From Orobanche coerulescens (lineage: Eukaryota > Streptophyta > Magnoliopsida > Lamiales > Orobanchaceae), in the NCBI GenBank assembly GCA_033398695.1, contig CM065817.1, positions 32,684,231 to 32,748,230 on the forward strand: DNA of 64,000 nucleotides, written 5' to 3'. The notes under the pieces are model-generated. The model was given only the letters and a program-made list of their open reading frames with translations. It was not told the DNA's origin and did not search any database. Shown here piece by piece: positions 35,633-46,807 of the stretch; position 1 is the stretch's first letter; each line of letters starts with the position of its first letter. The translations under genes were made by a program, and so were the position numbers.

Positions 35633-36599
35633 TTTTGGTTGAAACAAATCCGGGTAATATCTGTACTTTTGGACTATTACCTGAGAATATCTTCCCCCGA
35701 ATCCTTTAAAACACGCCGAGGGACCAAGGAAAGTGACGTATATCAGCTGAACATGCATACTAATAGCCATATATTCTCCCCTACTTAACTGGAACATGCA
35801 TGAGAAAAAAACCAGGAAGCAGAATCGTAGAGAGAGAGTTTTACAGCAAACAGTGAAATTTTCTGAGAATCACTTGAGCACTTTTCACGGCCTTTCACTC
35901 ATATACACATAAAAAAGTGAGATCGTAGAACAATTTAAAGGGTATAAAGAAGCTCGGGAAGAATCGAAGGAGGTTACGATAGGTTGGAGCTTGTCGCGGA
36001 GGAGGAATCTGGATCGTTTCGACATCGTCTTTGCGTACCTTATTTTATCGACTTGCTGAGGCCAGTACCCTAAGTTTCGACTCTTATGTTGTGATGTTGG
36101 TATATATATATCAATAGCATGAAAATACATGTTGGATTCATTAGGGTTTCATAAAAGTTGTTCGAAGAGAAAGTCATTATATGCGTTTTTGTCGATTTTA
36201 CCAGTTCTTGATCGTATAGCCTATGAAATTGAGTTGTGCTTATGTTTTTGAGATGTGATTATAATATCAAGATGATATGTTGATAAACCTATTGAAAAGA
36301 ATCCAAAATTATGGTGAAAAAAAACGTTTAAGGACTAAAAATCACAGAACGTCGATAAATTGTTCTTAATCGGTTGTATAGTTTTTCGAAGGTTACAACT
36401 TAAGATTTTAACACATAATTCTTAAGTAGGAATTTTGGTTAAAATCTGGAGAGTTTTGTTATGAAGATATCACGAAAATTATGGAAGAAAAATCGGGTTT
36501 GAATTGATAAAATATTTATTGGCGATTTTGGCCAAAAATGACGTTATGATCGAAGTTGGGCTGAACGGACACTACTAAAAAAGGGTTGCTTTAGCTTCA

Positions 36600-37600
36600 C
36601 CACATTAGCTTCACCCGAAAAAGTGAAGCTAAAGAAACAAAAGTGATAAAAAAAAATAAACAAAAGCGTCACATATCTCACGCCTTAAAATTAGGTTAAA
36701 AAAGTCAGCTGCTTTTAAACAAAGGCGTCACATATGTGACGCCTTTATATAAAGTTTTTTTTTTTATTTTATTTTACACATTAGCGTCACATATGTGACG
36801 CTAATGCTTAATTCTTTAGCGTCACACATGTGACACCAAAATGTGAAGATTATTTTTTTTTTTATAAAAATATTTTTTAAACGGTGTCACATATGTGACG
36901 CCAAAGAATAACGTTTTAGCGTCACATATCTGACGCCAATTTGTGATAGTCGATTTTTTTTTAAAAAATATTTTTCCATTGTACAAATTTATATCAGTTT
37001 AAATATTAAATACTATAAATAATAAATTTTAAATTATATTTAATAATTATAGTGTAAGAAATTTCTTAACATTAAGAACTTAAATTACATTATATTTATT
37101 TATGCTTACATATTTTGGAGATTGATTAAATATAAGTATGAAATATAGTACAAGGATAAATAACATTCATTATTAATCTACGGAAATATAATAAATAATA
37201 CTGTTAAATTTATATTTAATAATATAGTATAATTAATTAAATGAAATATATTGGATAAATTAATGGCAAACTTTTTCTTATTTAAGATTTTTAATTAATT
37301 CAAATAATAAATAAAGGAAAATATTTTACTTAGTCAGTACATATTATATTTATGTTCTTTCTACAATGAATGAAAACATAGCTCAGTGGCAACATGCCAC
37401 ACCTTGAATGACATTGGCGCGGGTTCGAATCCCGCGCAAGCCACTGAGCTATGTTTTTCGGTTCCCTTTTCTTTTAATATTCATTGGCGTCACATATGTG
37501 ACGCCTTTAAGGCTTTTTTTTTTTTTTAATTTATTAACAATGGCGTCACATATGTGACGCCTTAACAGTACATCAGCGTCACATATGTGACGCTAAAACC
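36600..37600. repeat. Left subterminal palindrome array of CACTA1
   Basis: Repeated GCGTCACATATGTGACGC and variants at about 36726, 36784, 36821, 36884, 36921, 37486, 37542 and 37575, mostly with GCG/CGC flanks around TCACATATGTGA. The gap 36950-37370 is AT-rich with none. By analogy with En/Spm these are candidate binding sites for the TNPA-like protein. Confidence 0.85.
37373..37457. other. Hairpin with a tRNA-like T-arm inside CACTA1
   Basis: Two perfect 18 bp inverted arms (37373-37390 and 37440-37457, containing CATAGCTCAGTGGC) enclose 49 bp. The left arm contains an A-box-like TAGCTCAGTGG, and the loop contains GCGCGGGTTCGAATCCCGCGC, a perfect 7 bp stem with a TTCGAAT loop like a tRNA T-arm and B box. 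The arms pair the wrong parts for a tRNA acceptor stem. It is either a rearranged tRNA or an unrelated foldback. Confidence 0.6.
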
Positions 37601-38052
37601 CTGCGCCCTTTTTTTTTTGACAAAGAATAAAGAACCAAGACAGAAACAAAACACCAAGACAGAAAACAAAACACCAAGACAGAACCAAAGACAAGAAAGA
37701 AAACAAAGAAAATAATTGTAATGTTTCAATACACCATCATAAACAACATTGTAATATACAATAAACAACATTGTAACTAAATTATCATAAATAATACACC
37801 ATCAATACAACAACAAACAACATTGTAACCATCAATACACCATCATAATCAATACATCACAAAAAAAAACATATGAATAATAAACACAACATACCATCAA
37901 CCGAACCAAACCAACACAACAACAAACAACATTGTAACCAAACCAACAAAGCAATATATTAACATCATGCAACAATAACATTTTATACATATCGAAATCA
38001 AAATATACGCAAAATATAACAAATATGATCATCAAGACATAAACCTAACATG

Positions 38053-40046
38053 CTACTCGTCAGATAATGATCGCATCAACTCATCCTCATCAAAGTCGTC
38101 GGAGTCATCATCCTCAACGTTCGCGAGATGATGAGGAATCGCCTTCTTCTTTCCTTTGAGTAATCTCAACATGAGTTTACTCATCTTTGAAAATTTCGAC
38201 TCCATCTTCTCTCTCGACTTCTTCATCTCCTCTCTGTCCTTCTTCATCTCCTCGTTATCTTTTTTTAGCGCCTCGATGGTAGCCTCCAAAGACCGATCGA
38301 CCTCGACAGGTCGTAATGATGCTCGTGAATCAACAAGACGACGACTTGTGGGTTGGTCGATGACTTCATTTATGATGATTCCCTTTGAAATTCCCCTCAC
38401 CCTTCCACCCTGTCTAACTCCGCCACCCGCCTGAGCCCACAAGTTCGGGTAAAATTCATCTTCCGGAGGGGGGTTTGGGAAATGCAATGCCTCAACGAGC
38501 TTATAGTATCGGTCCTGTTCCAAGTAATATTTACAAAAAAAAGTGAACAAGATACACAGTTTACAAACTAGGGACGTAATCGAAATATAAGTGAACAAAT
38601 ATAAAGCTAAACTTACGTATTGTTCTGCACTCCGGGCATCTATCCATTTGGGAGTAAAGACTCCCGACTCAACTTCTCCCGACTCCGCTTCTCCCTCCTC
38701 CGGTTGAGCCTCGCTGCTGCCCTCACCAATTTTCTTTTTTTTCTTTTGATGTTTTTCCATTTCTTTCACATTGGTGATGTGAGTCTTCATGAAGGCCAAA
38801 GGATTAAACACTGGGTCCTCTACCGGTCTCTCCCTCTCACATGCCGGTCTTTGGTACATCTCTGACGCAGCATCACTCGCCTATGCGTTAACATAAATAT
38901 TAATAATATTTACGATGACACATAATTGAAAACAACATATATTATATAATAAAATGTTGACAGAATTTATAAGTACCATGGAATGAGCATGATCGTACAT
39001 GCTCATCGCCTCGATATATGTACCGGTGCCTTTGCGTAATCACACCGGTACTCTCATCGTAAACAGTGCCCCTATTTTTAGATTTTGAAACGCCTCATTC
39101 TTCTTCTCTTCGGTCTCCCAACGCTTCCACAAGATCCTAAACTCTCTTTTCCTTCAACCACTTCTCCGACCGATTGTGGTTTTTGATATGCTTTATTTTT
39201 AGCGTGCGTAAGCATATCAATAAACCGTCCGTGGCTATATCTCATCCCAATACCACCCAATTCTCTCCTCATCCGATTTCTCCCATCTATAACGCATCTG
39301 GACAAATATAATAACAATTGTCAGAAAATCGAAAAACAATCAAATATTTTTGGCCCAACTGTAATAATAGTTTGAGTAAAATGAATGCAACTGTAATAAT
39401 ATACCCCAAATTCCCGCCACAACTCGTCCCTCGTCCGTCGAGAGACCTGGCCCCAATGCTCTTCACCGGAGTAGTACCTCTTAAGTAAGCCGACTATATC
39501 GGTCTCGGCCTTCTTTGAACTAAAGCCAACTATTTTTGGCAAAGGACGGATTAATTTTCGATCTTCATACTTCTCTTTGGCCTTAGAGATCTCAGTCGGA
39601 CCTCTACCTGGTGGCTGTGCTAAAACCTCCTGATCCTCGTCGTACTCAAACTCCATCGGCTCCTCTGGAATAGAAATGTGATGTACCAATGGACCACCTG
39701 ATGGGGGATCAGTAGTAGGTGGCTGCAATGGTGGCTGATCGTGTGACACAGTCCTCGAGAACCCCGCATATGGTCCATGGGGGATCAGTGTGTGCTGCTG
39801 TGACGTCTCTGGAGTGTCAATATGTACATCAGAAGTATTGGCGCCACCAATAAATGGAATATGCTGGCTCCCATGAGATAACAACGAGCCATAACTCATG
39901 TACCGTGTAAATTCGGCATCACTAAACGGACGCCAATGCTGGAGTCCCGAGTCGGTACGCAAATGTTGTTGTTGTAGCTGCTGCCCGAAGGGTATGTAAA
40001 AGACGCTTAGAAGGGAAATACAAGTGACTTTTATTGAAAAGAACAT
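38053..40046 (-). CDS. TNPA/Ptta-like CACTA-associated protein, broken
   Basis: Minus-strand gene resembling the plant transposase Ptta/En/Spm group, which in En/Spm includes the DNA-binding TNPA that recognises subterminal repeats. Pieces in order: a Gln/Pro/acidic N-terminal part; the region ETDIVGLLKRYYSGEEHWG then RRTRDELWREFG (39400-40000); a middle exon with RNRMRRELGGIG, FIDMLTHAKNKAY and, in a second frame, WKRWETEEKKNEAFQNLKIG (38960-39310); then a C-terminal exon pair with Lys-rich and acidic segments and a strong coiled coil (EALKKDNEEMKKDREEMKKS) ending in a Asp/Glu tail at 38053. An intron at 38515-38616 fits GTAAGT...ACAG and joins AEQY to DRYYKLVEAL in frame. The start is uncertain: sequence before QLQQQHLRTDSG looks intronic. 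At least one frame change in the middle exon means it may not be functional. Confidence 0.68.
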
Positions 40047-40590
40047 ATATTTATTTAGTAAAATTATTTACAGATACTTATTTTTACTGAATATTATTTT
40101 CTCAATAATTCTATGTGGCTCGATTCTATCTGGTTTGGTATCGCTAACAACAAACTTGTATAATTTAATGAAAGGGCTTAAGATATACTATCAACTAAAT
40201 TTTCAACTAAATTATCAACTAAATTTTCATTTAATATAAAACTAAAACTAGATCAGTACAATTAATTAGCAAATATATGTATTGGTAAGAATATTAATGA
40301 ATCAGAAATATTTTATAAAGTCGCTACTTTATTGAGCAATTTAGTTTTTATTGAAAAGAACATATATTTATTTAGTAAAATTAATTAAAGATACGTATTT
40401 TTACCGAATATTCTTTTCTCAATAATTCTATGTGCCTCGATTCTATCTCGGTTCGGTATCGATAACAAAAACTTGTATAATTTAATGAAAGGGCTTAAGA
40501 TAAATTATATCAACTAATTTTACAACTAAATTATCAAATAAATTTTCAACTAAATTATCAACTAAATTTTCATTTAATATAAAACTACAA
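40029..40590. repeat. About 320 bp spaced tandem duplication in CACTA1
   Basis: TTTTTATTGAAAAGAACATA begins both units (about 40029 and 40346). They share about 200 bp, through AGGGCTTAAGATA, and each then has AAATTTTCAACTAAATTATC repeats. AT-rich, no coding. Confidence 0.75.
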
Positions 40591-40824
40591 CTAAATTATA
40601 TTTCGTATTAACAACAAGAAAAATAAGTATAATTAAATTTCAATGTTTCTACATACCTTATAATATCGACGGAGATTGCTTGAAAATGCTCAATATATCC
40701 TTGAATATATATTAGGAAAAAATCGAAAAAACATGTATATTTGTATTGCAATAGTTGGTTTTACAAAAAAAGATGTATATATCTCGTTCATCTGTCGAGA
40801 GTTATATAATATACTCAATCGAGA

Positions 40825-41458
40825 TATTGGCTTCACATATGTGAAGCTAAAGAATAATATCGAATAATTTTGGTAGCGGTAGGTGGCGCACGTGGAAATG
40901 ATGGTTGACACATTTTAGCTTCACATATGTGAAGCTAATGTGTTATCTTCTTAAAGGCGTCACATATGTGACGCTAATATGAATATTTTAAAAAAATTGG
41001 CGGAGGTTTGAAATTTTTGGCGCGTAATTCAAATTAGTGAAATACTTTAGCTTCACATATGTGAAGCTATTGTATTTCAAAATATACTATAAATACACCA
41101 TCACTCCAAACCTTCTCTCATTCAATTCTAATCCACCTTTCATCTCATTTCTTCAACTTCCATCTCTCAATCTTCAAGGTAATTTCTAAATTATTTTCAA
41201 TTTTATTAATAATTTTACTTATATAATTTTTTGTTTCTACTAACTTATTAATATTTTTGTTTTTTTCTTTCTTTTGCAGGATTTTTATTTATTTAAAACT
41301 AAGTGAATTACAATATTAATATTATTGAAACATAACAAAAATAATTATATTTATTTTCTAATTAAATAATTATTTTTTTAGTATAATATAATTATTTTCT
41401 AATAATAATTAGAAGTGTAGCTTTTGGCATATTTTCTAATTACAACAAAAAATAATTT

Positions 41459-41492
<34 letters not shown>

Positions 41493-42135
41493 TACACACA
41501 CACATGAAATTAGCCAGAAATTCATTCAGGCTAATTTCATTTTTTTTTATTTTAAACGACTTTCTTTAGCGTCACACATGTGACACTAAAGATATAATAA
41601 TTAAAACTACTGGATTTTCTTTAGCGTCACACATGTGATACTAAAGACATAATAATTAAAATTAGTGGACTTTGTTTAGCGTCACAAATGTGACACTAAA
41701 GATATAATAATTAAAATTACTTAGAGTTTCTTTAGTATCACACATGCGACACTAAAGATATAATATTTAAAATTACAAGGACTTTCTTTAGCGTCACACA
41801 TGTGACACTAAAGATATAATATTTATAATTTTCTGTTCTTTCTTTGGCGTCACACATGTGACACTAAAGATTAAAATATAATATTCACTTCCAGGTCTTT
41901 AGCTTCACCCATGTGACGCTAATGTAGACAAGTCAATTGTTTTATTTTATCTTTAGCTTCACCTACGTACGCTAAAGTTCAATTCTTTAGCTTCACAGTC
42001 AAACCTTGACGCTAAATATTCTTTAAGCGTCGAACTTCTTTAGCTTCACATATTAGCGTCGCATATGTGAAGCTAAAGACAAAAGCTTCATGATCAACTT
42101 TTTAGCTTCACATTTTTGTGAAGCTAAAGACATTA
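40825..42135. repeat. Right subterminal palindrome array of CACTA1
   Basis: Here the core TCACATATGTGA is mostly flanked as AGCTTCACATATGTGAAGCT (40828, 40917, 41049), with one GCG/CGC form at 40957. From 41570 to 41880 six degenerate copies of TTTAGCGTCACACATGTGAC alternate with about 45 bp of AT-rich spacer. GCTTCAC forms then run to the terminus. Confidence 0.82.
41088..41279 (+). promoter_or_regulatory. Orphan plant-type promoter with 5' UTR intron
   Basis: TATAAATA at 41088-41095 is followed by a CT-rich leader and a well-formed short intron, AAG/GTAATT (41179) to TTTTGCAG/G (41279), 101 bp and T-rich as in plant introns. No coding frame follows: the sequence enters AT-rich DNA and the right terminal repeats. 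It looks like a first exon whose gene has been deleted or left behind. Confidence 0.5.
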
Positions 42136-43034
42136 TTTAGTAGTGGGAGTAAAACCAGATTATAACTCAAAATTTCAGTATGTAATGATTAAGAACAGAT
42201 TACGATTGAGTTAATTTGGGTTTTATTAGTGTTCGTTTCGGTGAAACCGGAGAAATATAGGGGTAGACGAGTTTTGGGAGTTTTGGTGAAATTTAACGTA
42301 TATGGTAAAGATTAGTAATTTACCTAACGTAAATGTTGAGATGAAAATCATATGTTTGATATTATATTCACATCGATTTAAGGTTATTGCGTTCGAGATG
42401 AGGATTTGGGCGAAGAAGTACTACGAAGGGCGAGGTTTGAGGCAAGTGGAAATACTTATTCAATGTTATAATTTATTTTGAGTATGTATTCTCATATTTT
42501 GATGTATTGGGGTAAATGCATATTTCAGGTCATTATCATGTGTGCATTTGAGATGTATTAGTAGTTGATCCAATACGATCTTCTACGATGATGATGTTGT
42601 GAAGTCACGGGGGACCAAACCTAATGTATATTTGATGTAGTACAGTTAGGGGAGTCTAATGTCACGGGCTTAGAGTTTCTCTCGGGGCGTGACACTAAGC
42701 TCTGTTGTACATAAATGGTTGGCTGAATATGGTCTTCCATATTAGTATACAGTTGTGGGCAGGCGTAACCCCGATGTATACTGGAGTGGGCCCTGCATGT
42801 GCATTCATTATTGCACTTAGACGGTATGATTCATTTTCTATGCATTGTGTTTATTATTTACATATTGGTGGTGCGATGGCATATTGAGCACGATATACTC
42901 ATTTATATTATGCATATGCATGGGTTTTTTCTATCTTACTAGTCCTCAGTGACTAACCCAACAGTGTTGGCTGGAATATATTTCCAGGTCAGGATTCTGG
43001 AAAGATGTTAACACACAAGCACCACGTGAAGAAG

Positions 43035-45855
43035 CACTACTACAAATCTGGACCTGCATAGCGCTTTTTTTTGTACTACAATAGCGCTTTTGGGCGCTAT
43101 GTAAGGCGCCGCTATGCAAGTGCCTGACGCAAGCACAACACTTTTTTAGGCGCTTTGTAAGTGCAATAGTAAGACAGCGTTTTTTTATGTGCTATGGAAG
43201 TATGTGCTACCTAAGTACACGTTCTACAATATCGGTTTAAAAACCGCTATGTAAGTATTTTCCCTGTCTAGTTAATTCGTAAGATATCGTTTCTAAAAGC
43301 ACTGTCCAAGTAGCAGAGAAATACTTACATAGCGCTTCAAGAGCGGTATGTAAGTATTTTTTTTTTTTTACCTGAACATTCATAACATTTTATAAATAGA
43401 AAATTTTACAAACTCCAAATCTAAAATGGTAATGCAACCCAAGCATCTCAAGCAACAGTATAACGCAGATCAAATAACTTTAATATGCCTGAAATAAATC
43501 CCAAATATATCAACTTCCATAAAACTTGAAAAAATTAATAATACATACAAGAGTCAAATTATCCAGAACTATTTCATACATTAATAGATAATAAAAACAA
43601 GTAACTATAGATTTAAACCAAAATGATCAAAGACTACTTCAACAATTTGCCCTTGAGAAATCTGTTGTACAAATACCCTGCCCAGTTTTTCTGGAAGCGA
43701 ACCATTTTGTCAGGAGAGTAGAACTTCAGCCTGTGGGAACGAGTGAACTGTACACCAAAGCAAATACATATATTACTATTCAGATCGTATGAAAGGATAT
43801 ACACTTTTTTAGGTATTATTAACATATCCATACATTTACGCCAATACTTGTTTATTGACGCAATAAATCCTCAATATAGCATCCAACATAATAGCCGCAA
43901 GAGATGCCATCACTTGTAAGTTGCTTGGGAGCCTTGTAAATAACAATTTATAAATATATCAACATTTCGCCTTGCCTTGTGCTTGAAATATAGCGGTAGT
44001 TAATTAACATAACTTAAAGAAAATCAATCACCTGTATAGTTGTCCATTTAAAAGTGTTAAACGCAGTCCTAGTGCAACTCCTCCCACAATTAGTACGAAA
44101 ACACCTCATAGCACTGTCAAAAGAAAACGTTTCTTCCACATCAACATCATACGTAGTTTCTATTTTTAATAATTAATCAGTTTCCCAGTGAATATAGATA
44201 AAATTTGTCACAAGCAGCATTATAAATCAGATGATCCCATCAGATATATCATTCTATCTACATCATCTTCAAGCTTAAACTACACATTAATAATAAAGAT
44301 TGGGCAGACTCTTCAGATTCTGATGAAAAAGTCAATTATGCTTTGATTTTTGTGAATTTTTCTATTAGAGCTATAAACTGAATTTGAAATGTTTCTGATA
44401 GCTTAAACAAGCTACTAGGAGCTTATTTGAGCTTACTTGATCAACCTTAATTTTAGGGCAAATTTTGTTTTGAGTCCCTGTAATATAGGCGAACTTGGAT
44501 TTTCGTCTTTAAAAAAAATCCCCTGTAATATCAGATTCCCATCGTATTGTGATGACATGGCATTGGATTTGCTGACTAAACCACTGCCACATAAGATTTC
44601 GATGTTGACGTAGCATTTTGTGACTCATTATTTAATTATTTTTAGAGGGACTGAAACAAACACCACATTCTTCATCTTCAACACCGTATTCACCGCTTCA
44701 ACTCCACATTCTTCATCACAAATCCAGAAATTCTTTAAAATTCTTCTTCTTCTTCTTCTTCTTCGTTTTTTTTTTTTTTTTTATAAATCATGGAACACCA
44801 TCCCTTCAAAAACCTACAACACTACCCAAAACAAACACCATCTCAAATCAAACGAAAAATATAAACAAATGGATCCTAACATTGAATTAAATCTCTACGC
44901 AAAACCCCAAATCAAAATACCCTAACAATGGAAAATGGAGATCCATATCATTTTTGTTCTGCAACAATGGAAAAGGCAGTGACCATCTCTATACTGTGTT
45001 ACTTGTTAAATACTTCAAACTAAATTTCATCTTTCCCACCAAGTAATCCAAGTGTAGCAAGAAAATCATAAAAATACCAGTTAACACTAAGAATAGATAT
45101 CCAGTTTAGAATTATCGTTCCAACTTCAAAATCAGTCTCAATTTTGTAAATTTAACAAAAACATAATCTTTAAATCTTTCTTTTTAAACCTTAACATGGA
45201 TGAGCGGAGAACAGTGAATTACCTTGGTTGTTGGGTTGACTGATTTGCGCAAAACCCTAAAAATAACCCGCTCTATTTGCTGGATTTCGATTGAAGATTG
45301 ATGCTGATGTTGATCGATTGAACTTGATTGAAGACTTGATTGGATTCTTCAATTGCTGGGATTCTTCTGGGTTTCTCTTCTTGTGCTGGGTTTTTCTCTT
45401 CTTCCTTACCGATGGAGCAAAAAAAAAAAGAAGATATGTGTGTGTAGGTTTTTCTGGCCGTTTTTTCCTCTTCTCAGCCGTAAAAGATAACAAAAAACAC
45501 ATGTAACCTGTAAAAGAAAATAAAGAATAAAAATAATTATTACTTTAACATATAAAGCGCTTTGGAAAACGCTAACGTACTATAAAAAAAATTCAAAATT
45601 AAAAAATAATTACTTAAAAAATGCTAACTACAATAGCGCTTCTAAAAGCGCTATCGTAGATAAACGCTACAACAACGCTCCTTAAAAAAACGCTATTGAA
45701 GTATTTTCTTTTATTTTTCATTTAATTTTATAATTCTTCACAATAACTTGTAACACGCTTTTCTGGAGAAGCGCTGTCCAAGTGTAATGCTTGCATAGCG
45801 TTTATGAAGAAGCGCTATTGAAGCAGTGTCTCCTATGCCCAGATTTGTAGTAGTG
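43035..45855. mobile_element. CACTA element 2, non-autonomous
   Basis: A 2,821 bp element with matching ends CACTACTACAAATCTGG and CCAGATTTGTAGTAGTG and the 3 bp duplication AAG (43032-43034 and 45856-45858). Subterminal repeats are of a different type from CACTA1: AGCGCTTTT / AAAAGCGCT motifs at 43050-43360 and 45555-45840. The interior has no TNPA or TNPD motif. The element sits in the same LTR as CACTA1 but belongs to another family. Confidence 0.92.
43380..45510 (-). other. Possible captured gene fragments inside CACTA2
   Basis: On the minus strand some segments look exon-like: a Cys-containing stretch (RCFRTNCGRSC, about 44050-44110) and a terminal piece ending YLYNRFLKGKLLK before a stop near 43635. 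A (CTT)n run lies at 44742-44764. I recognise no protein family and the pieces are not joined by convincing splice sites throughout, so capture of host sequence is only a possibility. Confidence 0.25.
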
Positions 45856-46202
45856 AAGGTGAATGTTCTCGTCGTTACTAGATTCCTCGCGTGTCCGTTG
45901 TGCTGGTTGGTTGAGTTTTTTTGGAGTATAGTGTATTGATGATATAATGATGTATTTTTATAATGTATTGTTATGCATTTTATTCCGTTTGGATCGATCC
46001 AGCCGTATGGCTAAGTTAATTACATTTTGATGTATTTTTGAGATGTTTGTACTTTGGATATGTAAAAATTAAGTATGTGGTTTGTAATCTATGTATTTTG
46101 ATGTATTTGTAAGCATTTTGGGTTGAGTAGCCAGGTAAATTCCATAGTTTGGGATTTACGGCGATGTAATATTCCAAATGGGGTTTAGGGTATTATAGAA
46201 GA

Positions 46203-46214
46203 TGGTATCAGAGT
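46203..46214 (+). other. Primer-binding site of the Tekay-like element
   Basis: TGGTATCAGAGT matches the initiator-tRNA-Met-type PBS TGGTATCAGAGC at 11 of 12 positions, just after the LTR end. Confidence 0.8.
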
Positions 46215-46807
46215 CGCAGTTACAAAAATCGAGGCTGTCGAGTTGTGAGTCCGGGAATCTAGTAACACGGGCAGATCACCTCTTGATGGAGTTCTTGTAA
46301 GTGACTGTATTATTTTTTTTGTGCCAATGAAGTTCTTTTTACATTATAAGATCAAAATACCTTCAAATCAAATAAATTTTACTATATAAAATATAACAAA
46401 TATATTAATTTTTTTCGACCAGTTGTCAGCGCCGGCGGCCGGCGACGGTTGGTCGGAAAATTCGACCAGAAAAAAGTTATTTATTATGTATTGAGTTAAG
46501 GGTAAAAAAGTTATTTAAATAAGAAAGAAAAAAGATTTTGTAGTGATTGGGCAAAAAAAAGAAAAGTTTGTACCTATTGGATAAAAAAAGATGGGTGACC
46601 TATTGGGCAAAGACTAGGTCAACCCCATATCTATTGGGCATTTACTCTTATTTTAAATACTTTCATTTTATTATGCCTTTATGATTGAACTGTATTTCGA
46701 GGAAATTGGTACGAAGAATGTAAGATGTTGAGATGAGATATATTTGTATACTATGTAAGATGATAGTAGAAAAACTCATTTAGACGATATAATTGAATTG
46801 TATAGAA
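46215..46807 (+). other. Leader of the Tekay-like element
   Basis: Non-coding. An imperfect foldback around 46417-46480 (CGACCAGTTGTC...GGCGGCCGGCG...GGTTGGTCGG) stands out in AT-rich surroundings. Direct repeats of TATTGGGCA-like sequence follow at 46550-46640. I see no clear insert boundaries. Confidence 0.4.

Larger units (their letters stand above)
28947..35928 (+). repeat. Direct repeat copy 1 (partner at 57620-64000)
   Basis: Nearly identical to 57620-64000 in the same orientation, with scattered single-base changes and small indels. The 601 bp length difference is explained almost entirely by hAT2 plus its target duplication (608 bp). Left flanks differ (AAAATTTT here, CAATTATC there). 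The similarity crosses different TE types (MULE, unassigned sequence, Tekay LTR start), so it is a duplication of a genomic segment and not two insertions of one element. The end at 35928 is set only by the window edge of the partner. Confidence 0.92.
36570..42145 (-). mobile_element. CACTA element 1 with a TNPA-like gene
   Basis: A 5,576 bp element starting CACTACTAAAAAA and ending TTTAGTAGTG, flanked by the 3 bp duplication GGA (36567-36569 and 42146-42148). CACTA termini and a 3 bp duplication define the En/Spm superfamily. Both ends carry long arrays built on the palindrome TCACATATGTGA. The only recognisable gene is a minus-strand TNPA/Ptta-like protein (38053-40046); no TNPD-type transposase is visible, so the element is probably non-autonomous. 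It also holds a tRNA-like hairpin (37373-37457), an internal tandem duplication (40029-40590) and an orphan promoter (41088). Confidence 0.92.
35179..46197 (+). repeat. Tekay/Del-like gypsy LTR, split by two CACTA elements
   Basis: Starts TGTAATGTCCAGATATTACG, the typical start of Tekay/Del LTRs, and ends near TTAGGGTATTATA (expected ...TTACA) just before a tRNA-Met-type PBS at 46203. After removing CACTA1, CACTA2 and their 3 bp duplications the LTR is about 2.6 kb, plausible for this lineage. LTR pieces are 35179-36569, 42146-43034 and 45856-46197. The final A/CA ending is mutated, so the right boundary is good to only a few bases. Confidence 0.75.

Noticed and set aside
37373..37457. Functional tRNA gene
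   Set aside because: There is no acceptor stem or sound anticodon arm; the outer pairing involves the A-box region and is incompatible with a cloverleaf.
36600..42135. Regularly repeated palindromes with spacers, superficially CRISPR-like
   Set aside because: The spacers are AT-rich and of unequal length, the units are degenerate, there are no cas genes, and the array sits inside CACTA termini with a 3 bp target duplication.
46410..46640. Foldback and short repeats in the Tekay leader as a MITE
   Set aside because: The inverted repeat is internal, with no terminal repeats or target duplication at any boundary I tried.
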